Below are positions 45,435 through 55,573 of a stretch of 64,000 bases of DNA, piece after piece. The stretch spans positions 186,001-250,000 of the forward strand of contig CAWAYH010000010.1 in NCBI GenBank assembly GCA_963786195.1, given 5' to 3'. This DNA comes from CAWAYH01 sp963786195 (GTDB lineage Bacteria > Acidobacteriota > Vicinamibacteria > Vicinamibacterales > 2-12-FULL-66-21). Each line of letters opens with the position of its first letter. Within the stretch, counting starts at the first letter, position 1. A program made the translations under genes and the position numbers. The notes below the pieces were generated by a model. It searched no databases. It saw only the letters and a program-made list of their open reading frames with translations, and was not told the origin of the DNA.

Positions 45435-48170
45435 ATGCAACCAGGCACCATTCGACGGCTCATCGCGCGATTTCAGCGCAACCGTCTGGATGAGGAACTG
45501 GCCGAGGAAATCCGAACGCACATCGAACTACGCGCCCAGGCGCTCGTCGATGAAGGGATGGATCCGGAACTGGCCGCGCGCGAGGCCCGCCGCATGTTCG
45601 GCAACGTGACGATCAAACGAGAGGAGTCGTGGGAGATGTGGGGGTTCCCCGCCGTTGACACCGTGATCCAGGACGTTCGCTACGGCGCGCGCCTGCTCCG
45701 CCGGTCTCCTGTCTTCACAGTCGTGGCCGTTCTGTCGCTCGCCGTCGGCATCGCGGCGAGCGCGGCGGTCTTCAGCGTGGCCGACGCCGTGCTGTTTCGG
45801 CAGCTGGCCGTCCGCGAGCCCGACGCGCTGGTGACGCTCAAATGGTTCGCGGGGCCGGAGCCTCCGCTCGAATCGCTGAGCGGCTACAGCTGGCAGATGG
45901 ACTCCGGGACGGCGAGCACGTCCTTTTCTCGAGCGACATTCGAGGCCATGCGCGACACCGGCGCCGCGGTTGCCGACGTCGTCGGCTTTGCCGAAATCTA
46001 CCGGATCAATCTCGGCATCGGCGGCCAGGCCGAGCTCGGAAGCGGACAGGCGGTTTCGGGCAACTTCTTCGACGTGCTGGGCGTGCCTCCGGCGCTGGGG
46101 CGTCCGCTCACGCGCGACGACGACCAGCCGTCTGCCGCGCCGGCCGTGATGATCGCTCACTCAGTGTGGCAGCGTCATTTCGGACGATCGACGGACGTCA
46201 TCGGGCGTTCGATCACGCTCAACGGTGTCGCGTTCACGATTGTCGGCGTGACGCCGCGCAGGTTTGCCGGAACGCTGCAGGTGGGCGGCACGCCGAGTGT
46301 GTACGTGCCGATGGCGATGCAGGGACTGCTCGACCGGACCGAGCCGTACTCGAATCCGAACTTCTGGTGGGTGCTCATGCTCGGCCGGCTCAAACCGGGC
46401 GTCTCGCCGGAACAGGCGCAGCCGGCGCTGGACGCGATCCTGAAGCAGAACGTGGCGGCCAACCGCCCGGCGGTGAAGGCGCAGGACCTGCCGCGCCTCG
46501 AGCTCGCATCTGGAGCAGGCGGCCAGCGCGAGGTCCGGGAGAACTCGCAGGAGCCGCTGAAGATCATGGCGGTTGTCGTCGGGATTGTGCTGCTCGTCGC
46601 CTGCGCCAACGTCGCGACGCTGCTGCTCGCGCGCGCGGGCGCGCGGGGACGCGAAGTGGCCGTCCGCGCGGCGCTGGGTGCGCCCCGACGAAGGCTCGTG
46701 CGCCAGATGCTGACGGAGAGCCTGCTGCTCGCGTCGCTGGCGAGCGGACTCGGGCTGCTGACGGCCTCCTGGCTTGCGTCCACGCTGCTTCCCGCGCTCG
46801 ATCAGGGACCAGCGTTCGACGTCGATCTGTTGCTGAACACACGGGCCGTGCTGTTCGCGATTGGCGTCGCTGTCGGAAGCACGGTGCTCTTCGGCCTGGC
46901 ACCAGCGCTGCGGAGCACCACCGTCAAGGTCTGGCCTGTCTTGCAGGAGGCCGGTCGCAGCATCGAAGGCCGCAGGCGCCAGGGGTTCGCACAGGCGCTG
47001 GTTGCCGTCCAGGTGGCGCTGTCGCTCCTGCTCGTGACCGGCGCCGGCCTCCTCGTCACCTCCGTGCGAAACCTCGGGCGGATCGATCCGGGGTTCGATG
47101 CCAGCAATCTGCTGCTCTTCCGCATCGACCCCACCCTGAACGGGTACGAGGGTGAACGGCTTCGTGCGCTGTACTCATCGGTCATCGAGAGAGTCGGAGC
47201 CCTTCCGGGCGTGAGAAGCGCGAGCGCGTCGGCGCACACCTTGATTTCGAACTCTTCTTCGATCTCGGGCGTCACGCTCCCCGGGGAGCAGGCACCGCCC
47301 GCCAGCGGACCTCGCCGGCCGCGCGAGGAACGGCTCGTCTGGCGACAGATCGTCGATGACCGCTTCTTCGGAACCTTCAGGATTCCGCTGATGGAGGGCC
47401 GCGTCTTCGGCGCGGGCGACACGCCGGGATCGCAGCCTGTCGCCATAGTGAACCGAACGTTCGCCCGCCGCGTGTTCGGGGAGGCGCCGCCGATCGGTCG
47501 GCGCTTCATGCTGAGCACGCGGCCCGGTGCTCCGGTGTTTGAGATCGTCGGTGTCGTCGCGGACGCGAAATACACGTCCATGCGGAGCGAGGTCCCTCCC
47601 ACGACATACCTGAGCATCCGCCAGCAGCCGCTGAATGCCATGACGTTCGCGGCAAAAACAGCCGGCGATCCGCTCGACGTCGTGCCTTCCGTCAGGCAGG
47701 CGCTTCAGGAGATCGATCCAAAGGTCCCCATGTTCGACGTGCGGACTCAGGAGATGCAGATCCTCGCGTCAATGAGCCGCGAGCATCTCTTCGCGCAGCT
47801 GGCGACGATTCTCGGCGCGATTGCCCTCCTGCTGTCGGGGATAGGTGTGTACGGACTCCTCGCGCAGTCGGTCAGCGTGCGACGGTCGGAAATCGGGATT
47901 CGGATGGCGCTCGGCGCCGAACGGCGCGCCGTCAGCTGGATGGTCATCCGCCAATCGCTCGTGCTGGTGGCCATCGGCCTCGCGCTCGGTATTCCGGCGG
48001 CGCGGTGGGGCACTCGACTCGTGCAGACCCTGCTGTTCGACCTCAGCCCCGCGGATCCGACGACGCTCGTCGCGGCAGTGCTGATTCTGATCGGCGTGTC
48101 GCTGATGGCAGCGTACGTGCCCGCACGACGCGCGTCGAGAGTCGACCCGGTCGACGCCTTGCGGATGTAA
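45435..48170 (+). CDS. ADOP-type ABC permease (MacB/FtsX-like)
   Basis: An intact 911-residue paralogue of the preceding gene with the same order: helical N-terminus (LDEELAEEIRTHIELRAQAL), TM1 (VLSLAVGIAASAAVFSVADA), MacB periplasmic domain, central helices (VVGIVLLVACANVATLLLAR), second periplasmic domain and FtsX end (VSVRRSEIGIRMALGAERRA, YVPARRASRVDPVDALRM). ADOP proteins lack an ATPase and their cargo is unknown. The ATG at 45435, ten bases after the previous stop, fits translational coupling. It ends six bases before the convergent aldo/keto reductase. Confidence 0.92.
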   Translation: MQPGTIRRLIARFQRNRLDEELAEEIRTHIELRAQALVDEGMDPELAAREARRMFGNVTIKREESWEMWGFPAVDTVIQDVRYGARLLRRSPVFTVVAVLSLAVGIAASAAVFSVADAVLFRQLAVREPDALVTLKWFAGPEPPLESLSGYSWQMDSGTASTSFSRATFEAMRDTGAAVADVVGFAEIYRINLGIGGQAELGSGQAVSGNFFDVLGVPPALGRPLTRDDDQPSAAPAVMIAHSVWQRHFGRSTDVIGRSITLNGVAFTIVGVTPRRFAGTLQVGGTPSVYVPMAMQGLLDRTEPYSNPNFWWVLMLGRLKPGVSPEQAQPALDAILKQNVAANRPAVKAQDLPRLELASGAGGQREVRENSQEPLKIMAVVVGIVLLVACANVATLLLARAGARGREVAVRAALGAPRRRLVRQMLTESLLLASLASGLGLLTASWLASTLLPALDQGPAFDVDLLLNTRAVLFAIGVAVGSTVLFGLAPALRSTTVKVWPVLQEAGRSIEGRRRQGFAQALVAVQVALSLLLVTGAGLLVTSVRNLGRIDPGFDASNLLLFRIDPTLNGYEGERLRALYSSVIERVGALPGVRSASASAHTLISNSSSISGVTLPGEQAPPASGPRRPREERLVWRQIVDDRFFGTFRIPLMEGRVFGAGDTPGSQPVAIVNRTFARRVFGEAPPIGRRFMLSTRPGAPVFEIVGVVADAKYTSMRSEVPPTTYLSIRQQPLNAMTFAAKTAGDPLDVVPSVRQALQEIDPKVPMFDVRTQEMQILASMSREHLFAQLATILGAIALLLSGIGVYGLLAQSVSVRRSEIGIRMALGAERRAVSWMVIRQSLVLVAIGLALGIPAARWGTRLVQTLLFDLSPADPTTLVAAVLILIGVSLMAAYVPARRASRVDPVDALRM

Positions 48171-48176
48171 GCGCGA

Positions 48177-49151
<975 letters not shown>

Positions 49152-49173
49152 GGGTGGATTGTACTGGGAGGCT

Positions 49174-49611
49174 TCATTGCTGTGACTCGATTGCCCGCTT
49201 CAGGTTCGAGAGCTGATCCCTGAACCGGTTGCGATGCGCGCGAATGACGAGCGGGAGGAGGAGCCAGCGGACGCCCTGCGGGCGCACGTCGCAGGTGTAG
49301 GTAACGGTCGTTCCCGTGGCGTCAGGCTCGAGCGTGAATTCAAAGGTCGCCGTGAAGCCGGAGGCGGTGTTCCGCTGCCCGAACCGCTGCGGCGGATCGT
49401 AGGCCCAGAGCTCCGAGACCACCTGGTGCGTCTTGCCGAGCACGTCCATCGTGACGAGCAGTTGCGAGCCCGCCCTGATCGGGCCCTCGCCGACGAGCTC
49501 GATGCGCCGGACCATGTTCCGCCAGCGCGACGCGTGCGTGACATCCATCATGAAGGCGAACACGTCCTCACGCGGACGGTCGATGTGCTGCGTGTAGCTG
49601 AACGTGCGCAT
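49174..49611 (-). CDS. SRPBCC (START-like) domain protein
   Basis: A 145-residue helix-grip protein that could bind a hydrophobic ligand in a deep cavity. It shows the family pattern YTQHIDRPREDVFAFMMDVT at the start, a beta-sheet middle (TATFEFTLEPDATGTTVTYT) and the long C-terminal helix RAHRNRFRDQLSNLKRAIES. Its start codon overlaps the stop of the XRE regulator gene (TGATG), making an operon of membrane protein, XRE regulator and SRPBCC protein. The ligand is unknown. Confidence 0.85.
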   Translation of the reverse strand: MRTFSYTQHIDRPREDVFAFMMDVTHASRWRNMVRRIELVGEGPIRAGSQLLVTMDVLGKTHQVVSELWAYDPPQRFGQRNTASGFTATFEFTLEPDATGTTVTYTCDVRPQGVRWLLLPLVIRAHRNRFRDQLSNLKRAIESQQ

Positions 49612-49811
49612 CAGTCCTCATCCTCCAGCTCGAAGATCTCCTCCACGCGGCGTTCGAACGCGCGCGCGATTTTCATGGCGAGCGGCAGGCCCGGGTCGTA
49701 GCGGCCCGTCTCAATCGCGTTGATCGCCTGCCGCGAGACGCCCACCCGCATCCCGAGCTCGGCCTGGGACCAGTTCTGCTCCGCCCGCAGGACTCGAAGC
49801 CGGTTCTTCAT
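49611..49811 (-). CDS. Small XRE-family helix-turn-helix regulator
   Basis: A 66-residue DNA-binding protein: NRLRVLRAEQNWSQAELGMR, VGVSRQAINAIETGRYDP (recognition helix) and PLAMKIARAFERRVEEIFEL. It belongs to the short XRE group often paired with a small membrane protein, which is the gene just before it (ATGA overlap). It is a candidate for binding the palindrome at 50232-50253 upstream of the operon. Confidence 0.92.
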   Translation of the reverse strand: MKNRLRVLRAEQNWSQAELGMRVGVSRQAINAIETGRYDPGLPLAMKIARAFERRVEEIFELEDED

Positions 49812-50209
49812 CGGTAGTACCGCGCGGTCAGGACGATTGAGAGCCACCACGTCACCACCATCCAGGCCAGAATCGTCGGAAGCGACACGTAATCGATGAA
49901 CCCCGCGCGCCGCAGCACGTCGGCGGCCATGACGAAGACGCCGGTCAGGCCAAACGCAATGCCCAGCGCGTAGAAGTGAATGCGCTGCGAGAACTCGTCC
50001 TCGGCGAGAATCATGCGGGCGACCACCCAGATCCATGGCAGGAACCCGACGATCGCCAGGGCGGCCATGGCCGCCCGGAGCCCCGCGCTCTCGGGGTGGC
50101 CCGCCAGGACGCGGGCACTGACGGTGATGGTCCCGGCCCAGATCACGACGGCTCCGAGGAGGTGGCCGAGTCGCTGCAGCCCTGTGTCCCGCGCGGGTTT
50201 CTGCGCCAT
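49808..50209 (-). CDS. Four-helix small membrane protein paired with XRE regulator
   Basis: A 133-residue membrane protein with four hydrophobic segments: LGHLLGAVVIWAGTITVSA, AAMAALAIVGFLPWIWVVA, HFYALGIAFGLTGVFVMAA and TILAWMVVTWWLSIVL. The loop ARMILAEDEFSQRIHFYAL is the recognisable feature of small membrane proteins encoded beside XRE regulators of this type. It may anchor or sequester that regulator, but no function is known. The ATG at 50209 with AGGAGA upstream is chosen over the ORF start at 50260. Confidence 0.75.
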   Translation of the reverse strand: MAQKPARDTGLQRLGHLLGAVVIWAGTITVSARVLAGHPESAGLRAAMAALAIVGFLPWIWVVARMILAEDEFSQRIHFYALGIAFGLTGVFVMAADVLRRAGFIDYVSLPTILAWMVVTWWLSIVLTARYYR

Positions 50210-50231
50210 CAATGTCTCCTTAACATGACTA

Positions 50232-50260
50232 TATGTAATGCATGCTTTACATATTGTCAA
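50232..50260 (-). promoter_or_regulatory. Promoter with 22-bp palindromic operator
   Basis: On the minus strand TTGACA (50260-50255), a 17-base spacer and TACATA (50237-50232) form a promoter for the 50209 operon. The spacer and -10 are occupied by TATGTAATGCATGCTTTACA and its last two bases (50232-50253), a palindrome with only one mismatched pair. A repressor here would block polymerase; the operon's own XRE protein is the obvious candidate. The block is AT-rich against a GC-rich background. Confidence 0.6.
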
Positions 50261-50320
50261 GTTGGCATTCCTCTCGACCCGCCTCGGGTGCGCCTTTCCT
50301 ATTGCATTCCAGTACGAGGT

Positions 50321-50349
50321 TCGACAAGCTGATATGGCATTCCCATAGG
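50321..50349 (+). promoter_or_regulatory. Candidate promoter and operator of PadR gene
   Basis: TCGACA (50321-50326), 17 bases, then CATAGG (50344-50349), so transcription should start at or near the ATG at 50356. The palindrome TATGG-CATTC-CCATA (50333-50347) overlaps the -10. The octamer GGCATTCC recurs at 50264-50271 and 50336-50343. Confidence 0.4.
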
Positions 50350-50355
50350 TTTGGC

Positions 50356-50706
50356 ATGAGCGACAAGAAAACGGACGTGTGGCAGGGCACGCTCGCGCTG
50401 ATGGTGCTGAAGACGCTCGAGATGATGGGGCCGCAGCATGGCTACGGCCTCGCGCGGCGGATCGAGCAGACGAGCGGCCAGGCGCTGTCGGTGAACTACG
50501 GGACGTTGTATCCGGCGCTCCTGAAGCTCGAACAGGAGGGGTACATCAGCGCGGAGTGGGGCGTCTCGGACAACAACCGGCGCGCGCGGTTCTATCGACT
50601 CACACGCGCGGGACGCCGTCAGCTCGAACGCGAAGCGCGCGAGTGGGAACTGACGACCGGCATCATCGCACGGTTCTTCACACCGGAGAACGAAGCGAAC
50701 TCCTAG
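50356..50706 (+). CDS. PadR-family transcriptional regulator
   Basis: A 116-residue PadR protein: DVWQGTLALMVLKTLEMMGP, HGYGLARRIEQTSG, recognition helix VNYGTLYPALLKLEQEGYIS, wing EWGVSDNNRRARFYRLTRAG. It is the same short acidobacterial subtype as the 42442 gene but has no ADOP permease beside it: downstream is a convergent cupin gene. An ATG at 50356 is used; earlier codons would add nonconserved residues. The regulated gene is unknown; the divergent XRE operon shares its 146-base upstream region. Confidence 0.9.
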   Translation: MSDKKTDVWQGTLALMVLKTLEMMGPQHGYGLARRIEQTSGQALSVNYGTLYPALLKLEQEGYISAEWGVSDNNRRARFYRLTRAGRRQLEREAREWELTTGIIARFFTPENEANS

Positions 50707-50711
50707 AGCTC

Positions 50712-51134
50712 CTAACTCCTGACGTACGGCACAATCCGGTCCCACTCTTCCGCGCTCGAGCGTGCGACGACGGCGACGACGGGTTCGGTGTCGCTGAGGT
50801 TGTAGACCTCGTGCGGGACGCCGGGCTGGATGAAGATGAAGTCGCCCGCTTCGTGATCGACGCGATGGGCCAGACCGTCACCGAAGTCGTGCCGCACGCG
50901 CCCCTCGAGAATGTAGAGCATGACCTCGAAACCGACGTGAATGTGCGCTGCGGCCACGCCGCCGGGCGGGATCACCGCGACGTTCATCGACAGCTGCGTG
51001 GCGCCGACGTTCTTTCCTGACATCCCCAGCTTGTAGTGGATGCCGTTCCACTGACGGCAGACACCGCTCCCGCGGATCCAGGCCAATCCATCGTGGCCTT
51101 CGACTTTCGGTGGCTCGTTCATACGGTCCTTCAC
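50712..51134 (-). CDS. Cupin-domain protein
   Basis: A 140-residue single cupin barrel. Metal motif 1 reads AAHIHVGFEVMLYILEGRV and motif 2 GDFIFIQPGVPHEVYNLSDT, giving the usual His/Glu ligands. Small cupins of this sort bind a metal or small ligand; no reaction can be assigned. It converges on the PadR gene with a five-base gap and diverges from the DNA polymerase IV gene. Confidence 0.88.
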   Translation of the reverse strand: MKDRMNEPPKVEGHDGLAWIRGSGVCRQWNGIHYKLGMSGKNVGATQLSMNVAVIPPGGVAAAHIHVGFEVMLYILEGRVRHDFGDGLAHRVDHEAGDFIFIQPGVPHEVYNLSDTEPVVAVVARSSAEEWDRIVPYVRS

Positions 51135-51162
51135 TCACCAGCCAGGTGTGGATTCCACCAAT

Positions 51163-51225
51163 GTATTCTGTATTCTGTATTCTGTGTTCTGACAGGCGCA
51201 CACGTCAGAATACGGAATACAGAAT
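51163..51225. repeat. TATTCTG tandem repeat forming a long hairpin
   Basis: Three and a half copies of TATTCTG (51164-51184) run into an inverted repeat with arms 51172-51193 and 51204-51225 that match at 20 of 22 positions, loop AGGCGCACAC. It fills the divergent gap between the cupin and polymerase genes and ends 15 bases before the polymerase ATG. Confidence 0.8.
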
Positions 51226-51240
51226 CAGATCACAGATCGC

Positions 51241-52347
51241 ATGAGCTCCGTCCGCCGCATCCTGCACGTCGACATGGACGCGTTTTACGCGTCCGTCGAG
51301 CAGCGGGACGATCCGTCGCTGCGCGGACAGCCGGTTGCGGTCGGCGGCAGCCCTGCCGAACGCGGCGTCGTCGCGGCAGCCAGCTACGAAGCGCGGGCGT
51401 TCGGCGTGCGTTCGGCCATCCCGATGTCGCGCGCGGTCCGACTCTGCCCCTCGCTCGTCATCGTCCGGCCGGATTTCGCGCGGTATCGCGCGGCGTCACG
51501 AGCGGTGTTCGACATCTTCCGGGCGGTGACGCCGCTCGTCGAGCCGCTGTCGCTGGACGAGGCCTATCTCGACGTGACCGAGAACGCGTGGGGCGAGCCG
51601 CTCGGCCGCACGGTGGCGCAGCGGTTGAAAGCGAAGATCCTGGAGTCGACTGGCCTCACCGCCTCCGCGGGCGTGGCGCCGAACAAGTTCCTCGCGAAGA
51701 TCGCCTCGGCCTGGAAGAAGCCTGATGGCCTGACGGTCATCGCCCCGGATCGGGTCGAGCCGTTCCTGCAGAAGCTCCCGGTCGACGCGCTGTGGGGTGT
51801 CGGACCGGTCACCGCCACACGCCTGCGCGATCGCGGCATCGAGCGACTGGTCGACGTTCGAACGGCGGATCCGGAAGTCTTGCGCGAGCGCGGTCGGCAG
51901 CCAGGTGCGACTGGCTGCGACAGCTCGCCGACGGCTCGACGATCCCCGGCCGGTCGTACCGAACCGGGCGACGAAATCGTGCGGAACCGAGAACACGTTC
52001 TCGCGGGATCTGACCGACCTCGACGAGATCAGGTCCGAGATCGACGAGATGGCGCGCGACGCCGCCGCGTGGCTGGAGCGCAAGTCGCTGCGTCTGCCGC
52101 ACGGTCACGCATCAAGGTGCGGTACTCGGACTTCACGACGATCACGCGGAGCCACAGCCAGCTGCCGGCCACGCGGAACGCCGAGTGAGATCGCCGCGCC
52201 GTGCCGGTCGCGCTGCTCGAACGCACCGAAGCGGGCAACCGGCCGGTGCGGCTGCTCGGCGTGAGCGTGCACAACCTGATGGACCCGGCCGAGATCGATG
52301 CGTCGACGTCGCTGCCGTTCGGTGCCGGTGAACAGAACGACGTCTGA
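51241..52347 (+). CDS. dinB: DNA polymerase IV (Y family), frameshifted
   Basis: Error-prone translesion polymerase of about 365 residues. The catalytic acidic residues are in ILHVDMDAFYASVEQRDD and SLDEAYLDVTENA; the steric-gate/palm region YEARAFGVRSAIPMSRA, thumb ASAGVAPNKFLAKIASAWKK and the helix-hairpin-helix LWGVGPVTATRLRDRGI are intact. From about 51890 the frame is broken at least three times; pieces of the little-finger domain remain readable (ENTFSRDLTDLDEIRSEIDE, IKVRYSDFTTITRSHS, NRPVRLLGVSVHNLMDP), ending in GAGEQNDV. The catalytic core is untouched. No recognisable LexA box; a hairpin repeat lies upstream. Confidence 0.88.
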
Positions 52348-52360
52348 CCGTTCGCCGTGA

Positions 52361-52402
52361 TGTCCGGGTGGTTGTCCGCGATCTTGTCGCTTTGTCCGCG
52401 GA
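52361..52402. repeat. TTGTCCG-type nonanucleotide repeat
   Basis: Degenerate array with TGTCCGGGTG, GTTGTCCGCG, CTTGTCGC and TTTGTCCGCG in the 56-base gap between the convergent polymerase IV and NYN/LOTUS genes. Related to arrays at 28569 and 55538. Confidence 0.6.
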
Positions 52403-52403
52403 G

Positions 52404-53884
52404 TTACTCAGCCGGCGGCTGCGGCTTGGGGGCCCGACCGCGCGTGGCTTTCGGTGCAGGCCTTGCGCGCACGCGGGCGGTGCGTTTCCATCCACGTGCT
52501 TTCGTGCGGCGCGAGGTTCAGCCGGCGACGGCGGCCGGCGGCGGCGGCGCTTCGGCCGCCCGGCGTGCTGCGGCCCGGGTGCCGGCGCCTCTTCGCCGTC
52601 GATGACGGGCGGCGCGGCGTCGATCTCCTGAACCACGTCGCCCTCGACGACGTCCGGCTCGTCGCGCGGCCTCCGCGGGCGCTTCCCACGCCGGCTGCGC
52701 CTCGGCTGCAGCGATCGTCGTCGACGTCGACCGGCATCGGCGAGGTGTCGCGCTTCGGCAACGGGCGCTGCCGGGAGTCGGCTGCATCACGTTGCCCGGC
52801 GAAGATCCGCAACACGCCCTGGCGATCGCGCTCGATCGGAACAGTCCCTCGCGCTGACAGGCGCGAAGCAGATCGCGAGGCTGCCGAACCCGAAGCTCCG
52901 CTCGTCGAACGACGATGTCCACGCCGCGCAGGAACTGCTTCACCTGGCGGAGTACATCGGCCAGCGCGGCGGATTCTGCGCGCTCTGGAAGAGGCGACGG
53001 ACTTCGCGGATCCCGTCGGCCAGACGCGGTCCGCCGCTCACGGCGGCTGGCCGCGTCGGCTCTTACCGATTCCCTGCGGCTGCGACTCGTCGGGCCGCGT
53101 GCCTCGTCTGCCGACGGTCGCGGATCCGTTCTCGCTCAGCTCGACCAGGACGTTGCGACCTGACTCGCGCAGGACGACGTGGCCGGCGCGCCGCGAGCTT
53201 CTGGGCGAAGTCGCGGAAGCTGCCCGACGCCGTAGGTGCGCTCCGAGAACGTCGAATCGAGCTGGAGCAGGGTGCTCTTCAGCAGGCCGAGCTGCGGCGA
53301 TGACTTCGCGATCGCTCAGCACTTTCAGCGCGCGTCGCACCAGCGGCACGACCTGATCGAGCGGCGCCTGCGCCGCCTGCGCGGCCGGGCGGCCGCGGTC
53401 CTGCGTGCGCCGCGATCCCACCAGGTTCTCGTAGGCGATGAACTCGTGGCAGTTGCGCTGCATCACCAGGCTGGTGAACGCGCGGCCGCCGACGACGAAA
53501 ATCTGCTTGTCGTACTGTTTGAGCTTCTCGACGAGCGTGATGAAGTCGCTGTCGCCGCCGACGATCACGTAGGCGTTGATGTGGCTGTGCGTGAACGCCA
53601 TCTCGAGCGCGTCGAGCGCCAGGTTGATGTCCGCGCCGTTCTTGTCGCCGCCCGGGGTGAGGTTTCGCTGGACCAGCTTCGTGGCGTGCTGCGTCAGCGA
53701 GCGGCTGTAGTCGCCTGCCCGCGTCCAGTCGCCATACGCGATCTTCGAAACGACGTCGCCGCGCTCCTTGAGCGCCTCGAGGACGATCGCCGATGTCGAA
53801 CTGCACGCTCAGCGTGCTCTTGACCCCGATCTCGATGTTGTCGAAGTCGATGAATACCGCAATCTTCAGTCGTGTATCTGGCAA
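52404..53884 (-). CDS. NYN-domain ribonuclease-like protein with LOTUS/OST-HTH domain, heavily frameshifted
   Basis: About 490 residues in one direction but broken at six or more points. The N-terminal NYN (LabA-like, PIN-fold) nuclease core is clear: LKIAVFIDFDNIEIGVKSTL, HINAYVIVGGDSDFITLVEK, YDKQIFVVGGRAFTSLVMQR and NCHEFIAYENLVG, with the metal-binding aspartates present. Then comes a LOTUS/OST-HTH-like segment (LLKSTLLQLDSTFSERTYGV, GSFRDFAQKLA), an RNA-binding module. The C-terminal 200 residues are basic and disordered (for example GRPKRRRRRPP, ending APKPQPPAE before TAA at 52404). Predicted to cut or bind structured RNA; no bacterial target is established. Confidence 0.7.
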
Positions 53885-53946
53885 AACCCTACTGTCTTCC
53901 CTTCCGGCCTCCCGGCCATCCTCCTATTATGGCCCGAATCCGGAAC

Positions 53947-55198
53947 CTACCGGGATCGAACGTCAAAAGCGTAGATCGCGTCCTGATCGCGCAGGAAGAG
54001 CTGGCCGCCGGAGACGACCGGGTGGCTCCACGTGGGGAGGTTGCCGGTTTTGAGCTGGAAACGTCCGTGCTCGCGGTAGCCGGCGGGGGAGGCTTCCGCG
54101 AGCCCGACGACCCCGCCTTCGCTGTAGAGATAGAGCCGATCGTCCGCGAAGACCAGCGAGCCCTTCCCCACGCTGCGGTTCTGCCACGCCACCTGGCCCG
54201 TGTCGAACTTCATCGCCGTCAGGATGGCGTTGTCGAACCCGTAGAGGTGCTCGCCGATGAGCACAGACGAGGCGTGGTGATTCATCATCTGCGCGGGTGA
54301 AGTAGACCTCGCGGACGCGAACCGACTCGCGCGAACCGTCGGGCGTCAGCTCGAGCAGGGCGCCGCCGGTGTCGTACGCCGACGAGACGAAGACGCGGTT
54401 GCCCTGGACGATCGGCGTCGCGATGTTGGCGACGTTGTTCGCCACCTGGCCGTAGCTCCACAACAGGCGGCCGGTGCTCACCTCGACACCCATCGCGCGG
54501 GTGGCGGTAAAAAAGATGGCCTCGGTGATATTTCCCATCTTGTGGACGACCGCGGATGAATAGCCGGGTTGATCGCCCTGGCTGCGCCAGATGACGGACC
54601 CATCCGTCTTCTTCAGCGCGACGACCGACGCGCCGCGCCCGCCCGCATTGATCAGGATGCGATCCTCCAGGACCAGCGGCGACTCGCTGAGGCCCCACGT
54701 GATGTTCCGTCCGCCGAACTGCTTCAGCACGTTGATCGTCCAGATGATCTTCCCGGTGCCGGCTTCGAGCACGCTGAGATCTCCGCTCGCGCCGTACGCA
54801 TACACGCGGTCGCCTTCGATCGTCGGCGTGGCGCGCGGGCCATCACCGCGGTCGTTGCTGAACCGCCGGCCGTGCGCGCTCTCCCAGAGGCGTTTGCCCG
54901 ACGCCTGGTCGAACGCGATCACGTACTCGGTGTCGCCGCGCGCGCCCATCGTGTAGAGCCGCCCGTTGGAGGTCGCAAACGACGAGTAGCCCTCGCCGGC
55001 GCCGGTCGCTCGCCACGCCAGGGGAGGGCCGCTTGCCGGCCAGTCTTTCAGGAGGCCGCGTTCGGCTGAGATGCCGTCGCGGTTGGGGCCTCGCCATTGC
55101 GGCCAGTCGTTCGGCGCGCGGTTCGACACGCGAGCCGGCAGGGAGAGCATCAGCGCGGCGGTGACCAGCACGCCTGCGACGGAGCGGAACGACTTCAT
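53947..55198 (-). CDS. Exported PQQ-like beta-propeller protein, one frameshift
   Basis: About 416 residues with a signal peptide (VLVTAALMLSLPARVSN) and the start motif DWPQWRGPNRDGISAERGLL that marks a family of exported quinoprotein-like propellers in Acidobacteria and Planctomycetes. Blades contain repeats such as RLYTMGARGDTEYVIAFDQA, GKIIWTINVLKQFGG and GQVAWQNRSVGKGSLVFADD. An extra G near 54297 breaks the frame; corrected it reads EVYFTRQMMNHHASSVLIG. The quinone-binding residues of true dehydrogenases cannot be confirmed, so the protein may be a scaffold or binding protein. Confidence 0.82.
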
Positions 55199-55282
55199 AG
55201 CTGCAACTCCAAAGTCCTTTGGACGCCGGGCCGGGACGTCTGGTTCGGCGGGCCGGCCGGCCCCGAGCCGATCCTAGTCCTA

Positions 55283-55520
55283 TCCAAGGGGCTTCGCCCC
55301 TCGGACTCCCCAACACGCTTCCGCCTTCGCCAAGGCTACGGCGAGACCTCGCCGAAGCTCGAAGAGCGGAGGCGGGCTCTCGCGCGCCGCTGCGCCGGCG
55401 CGCTTCCGCCTACGCTAAAGCTCCGGCGAGACCTCGCCGAAGCGCCTCCGGCGCGAAGGCGGGCCGTTCGCGTGGCTCGCTTCGCGGCGCTCGCTCGCGC
55501 CAGGACACTACAAGCTATCT
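55283..55520. repeat. GC-rich dispersed repeat with strong hairpin, long copy
   Basis: Occupies most of the 469-base gap before the M28 gene. It carries the hairpin ATCCAAGGGGC-TTC-GCCCCTCGGA (55283-55305) and, on the minus strand, the ordered blocks shared with 7040-7164. It also contains two internal near-copies of GCTTCCGCCT-CGC-AAGGCT-CGGCGAGACCTC (about 55318-55354 and 55399-55442), so it is an expanded version. No gene recognised between 55199 and 55667. Confidence 0.65.
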
Positions 55521-55537
55521 CATAATCGCTTCTGGTG

Positions 55538-55573
55538 CTGTCCCTGCTGTCCGTGTTGTCCGCGTTGTCCGCG
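55538..55573. repeat. Nonanucleotide repeat GYTGTCCNY, four units
   Basis: Four tandem units (GCTGTCCCT, GCTGTCCGT, GTTGTCCGC, GTTGTCCGC) followed by GGAG, about 95 bases before the M28 peptidase start. Confidence 0.85.

Noticed and set aside
50242..50355. Longer N-terminus for the PadR gene
   Set aside because: The extra 38 codons cover the promoter and palindromes and match no PadR protein; the ATG at 50356 begins the conserved domain.
51182..51195. CTGT-N6-ACAG as a LexA box before dinB
   Set aside because: The enterobacterial box needs an eight-base spacer, and this match is a by-product of the TATTCTG tandem repeat.
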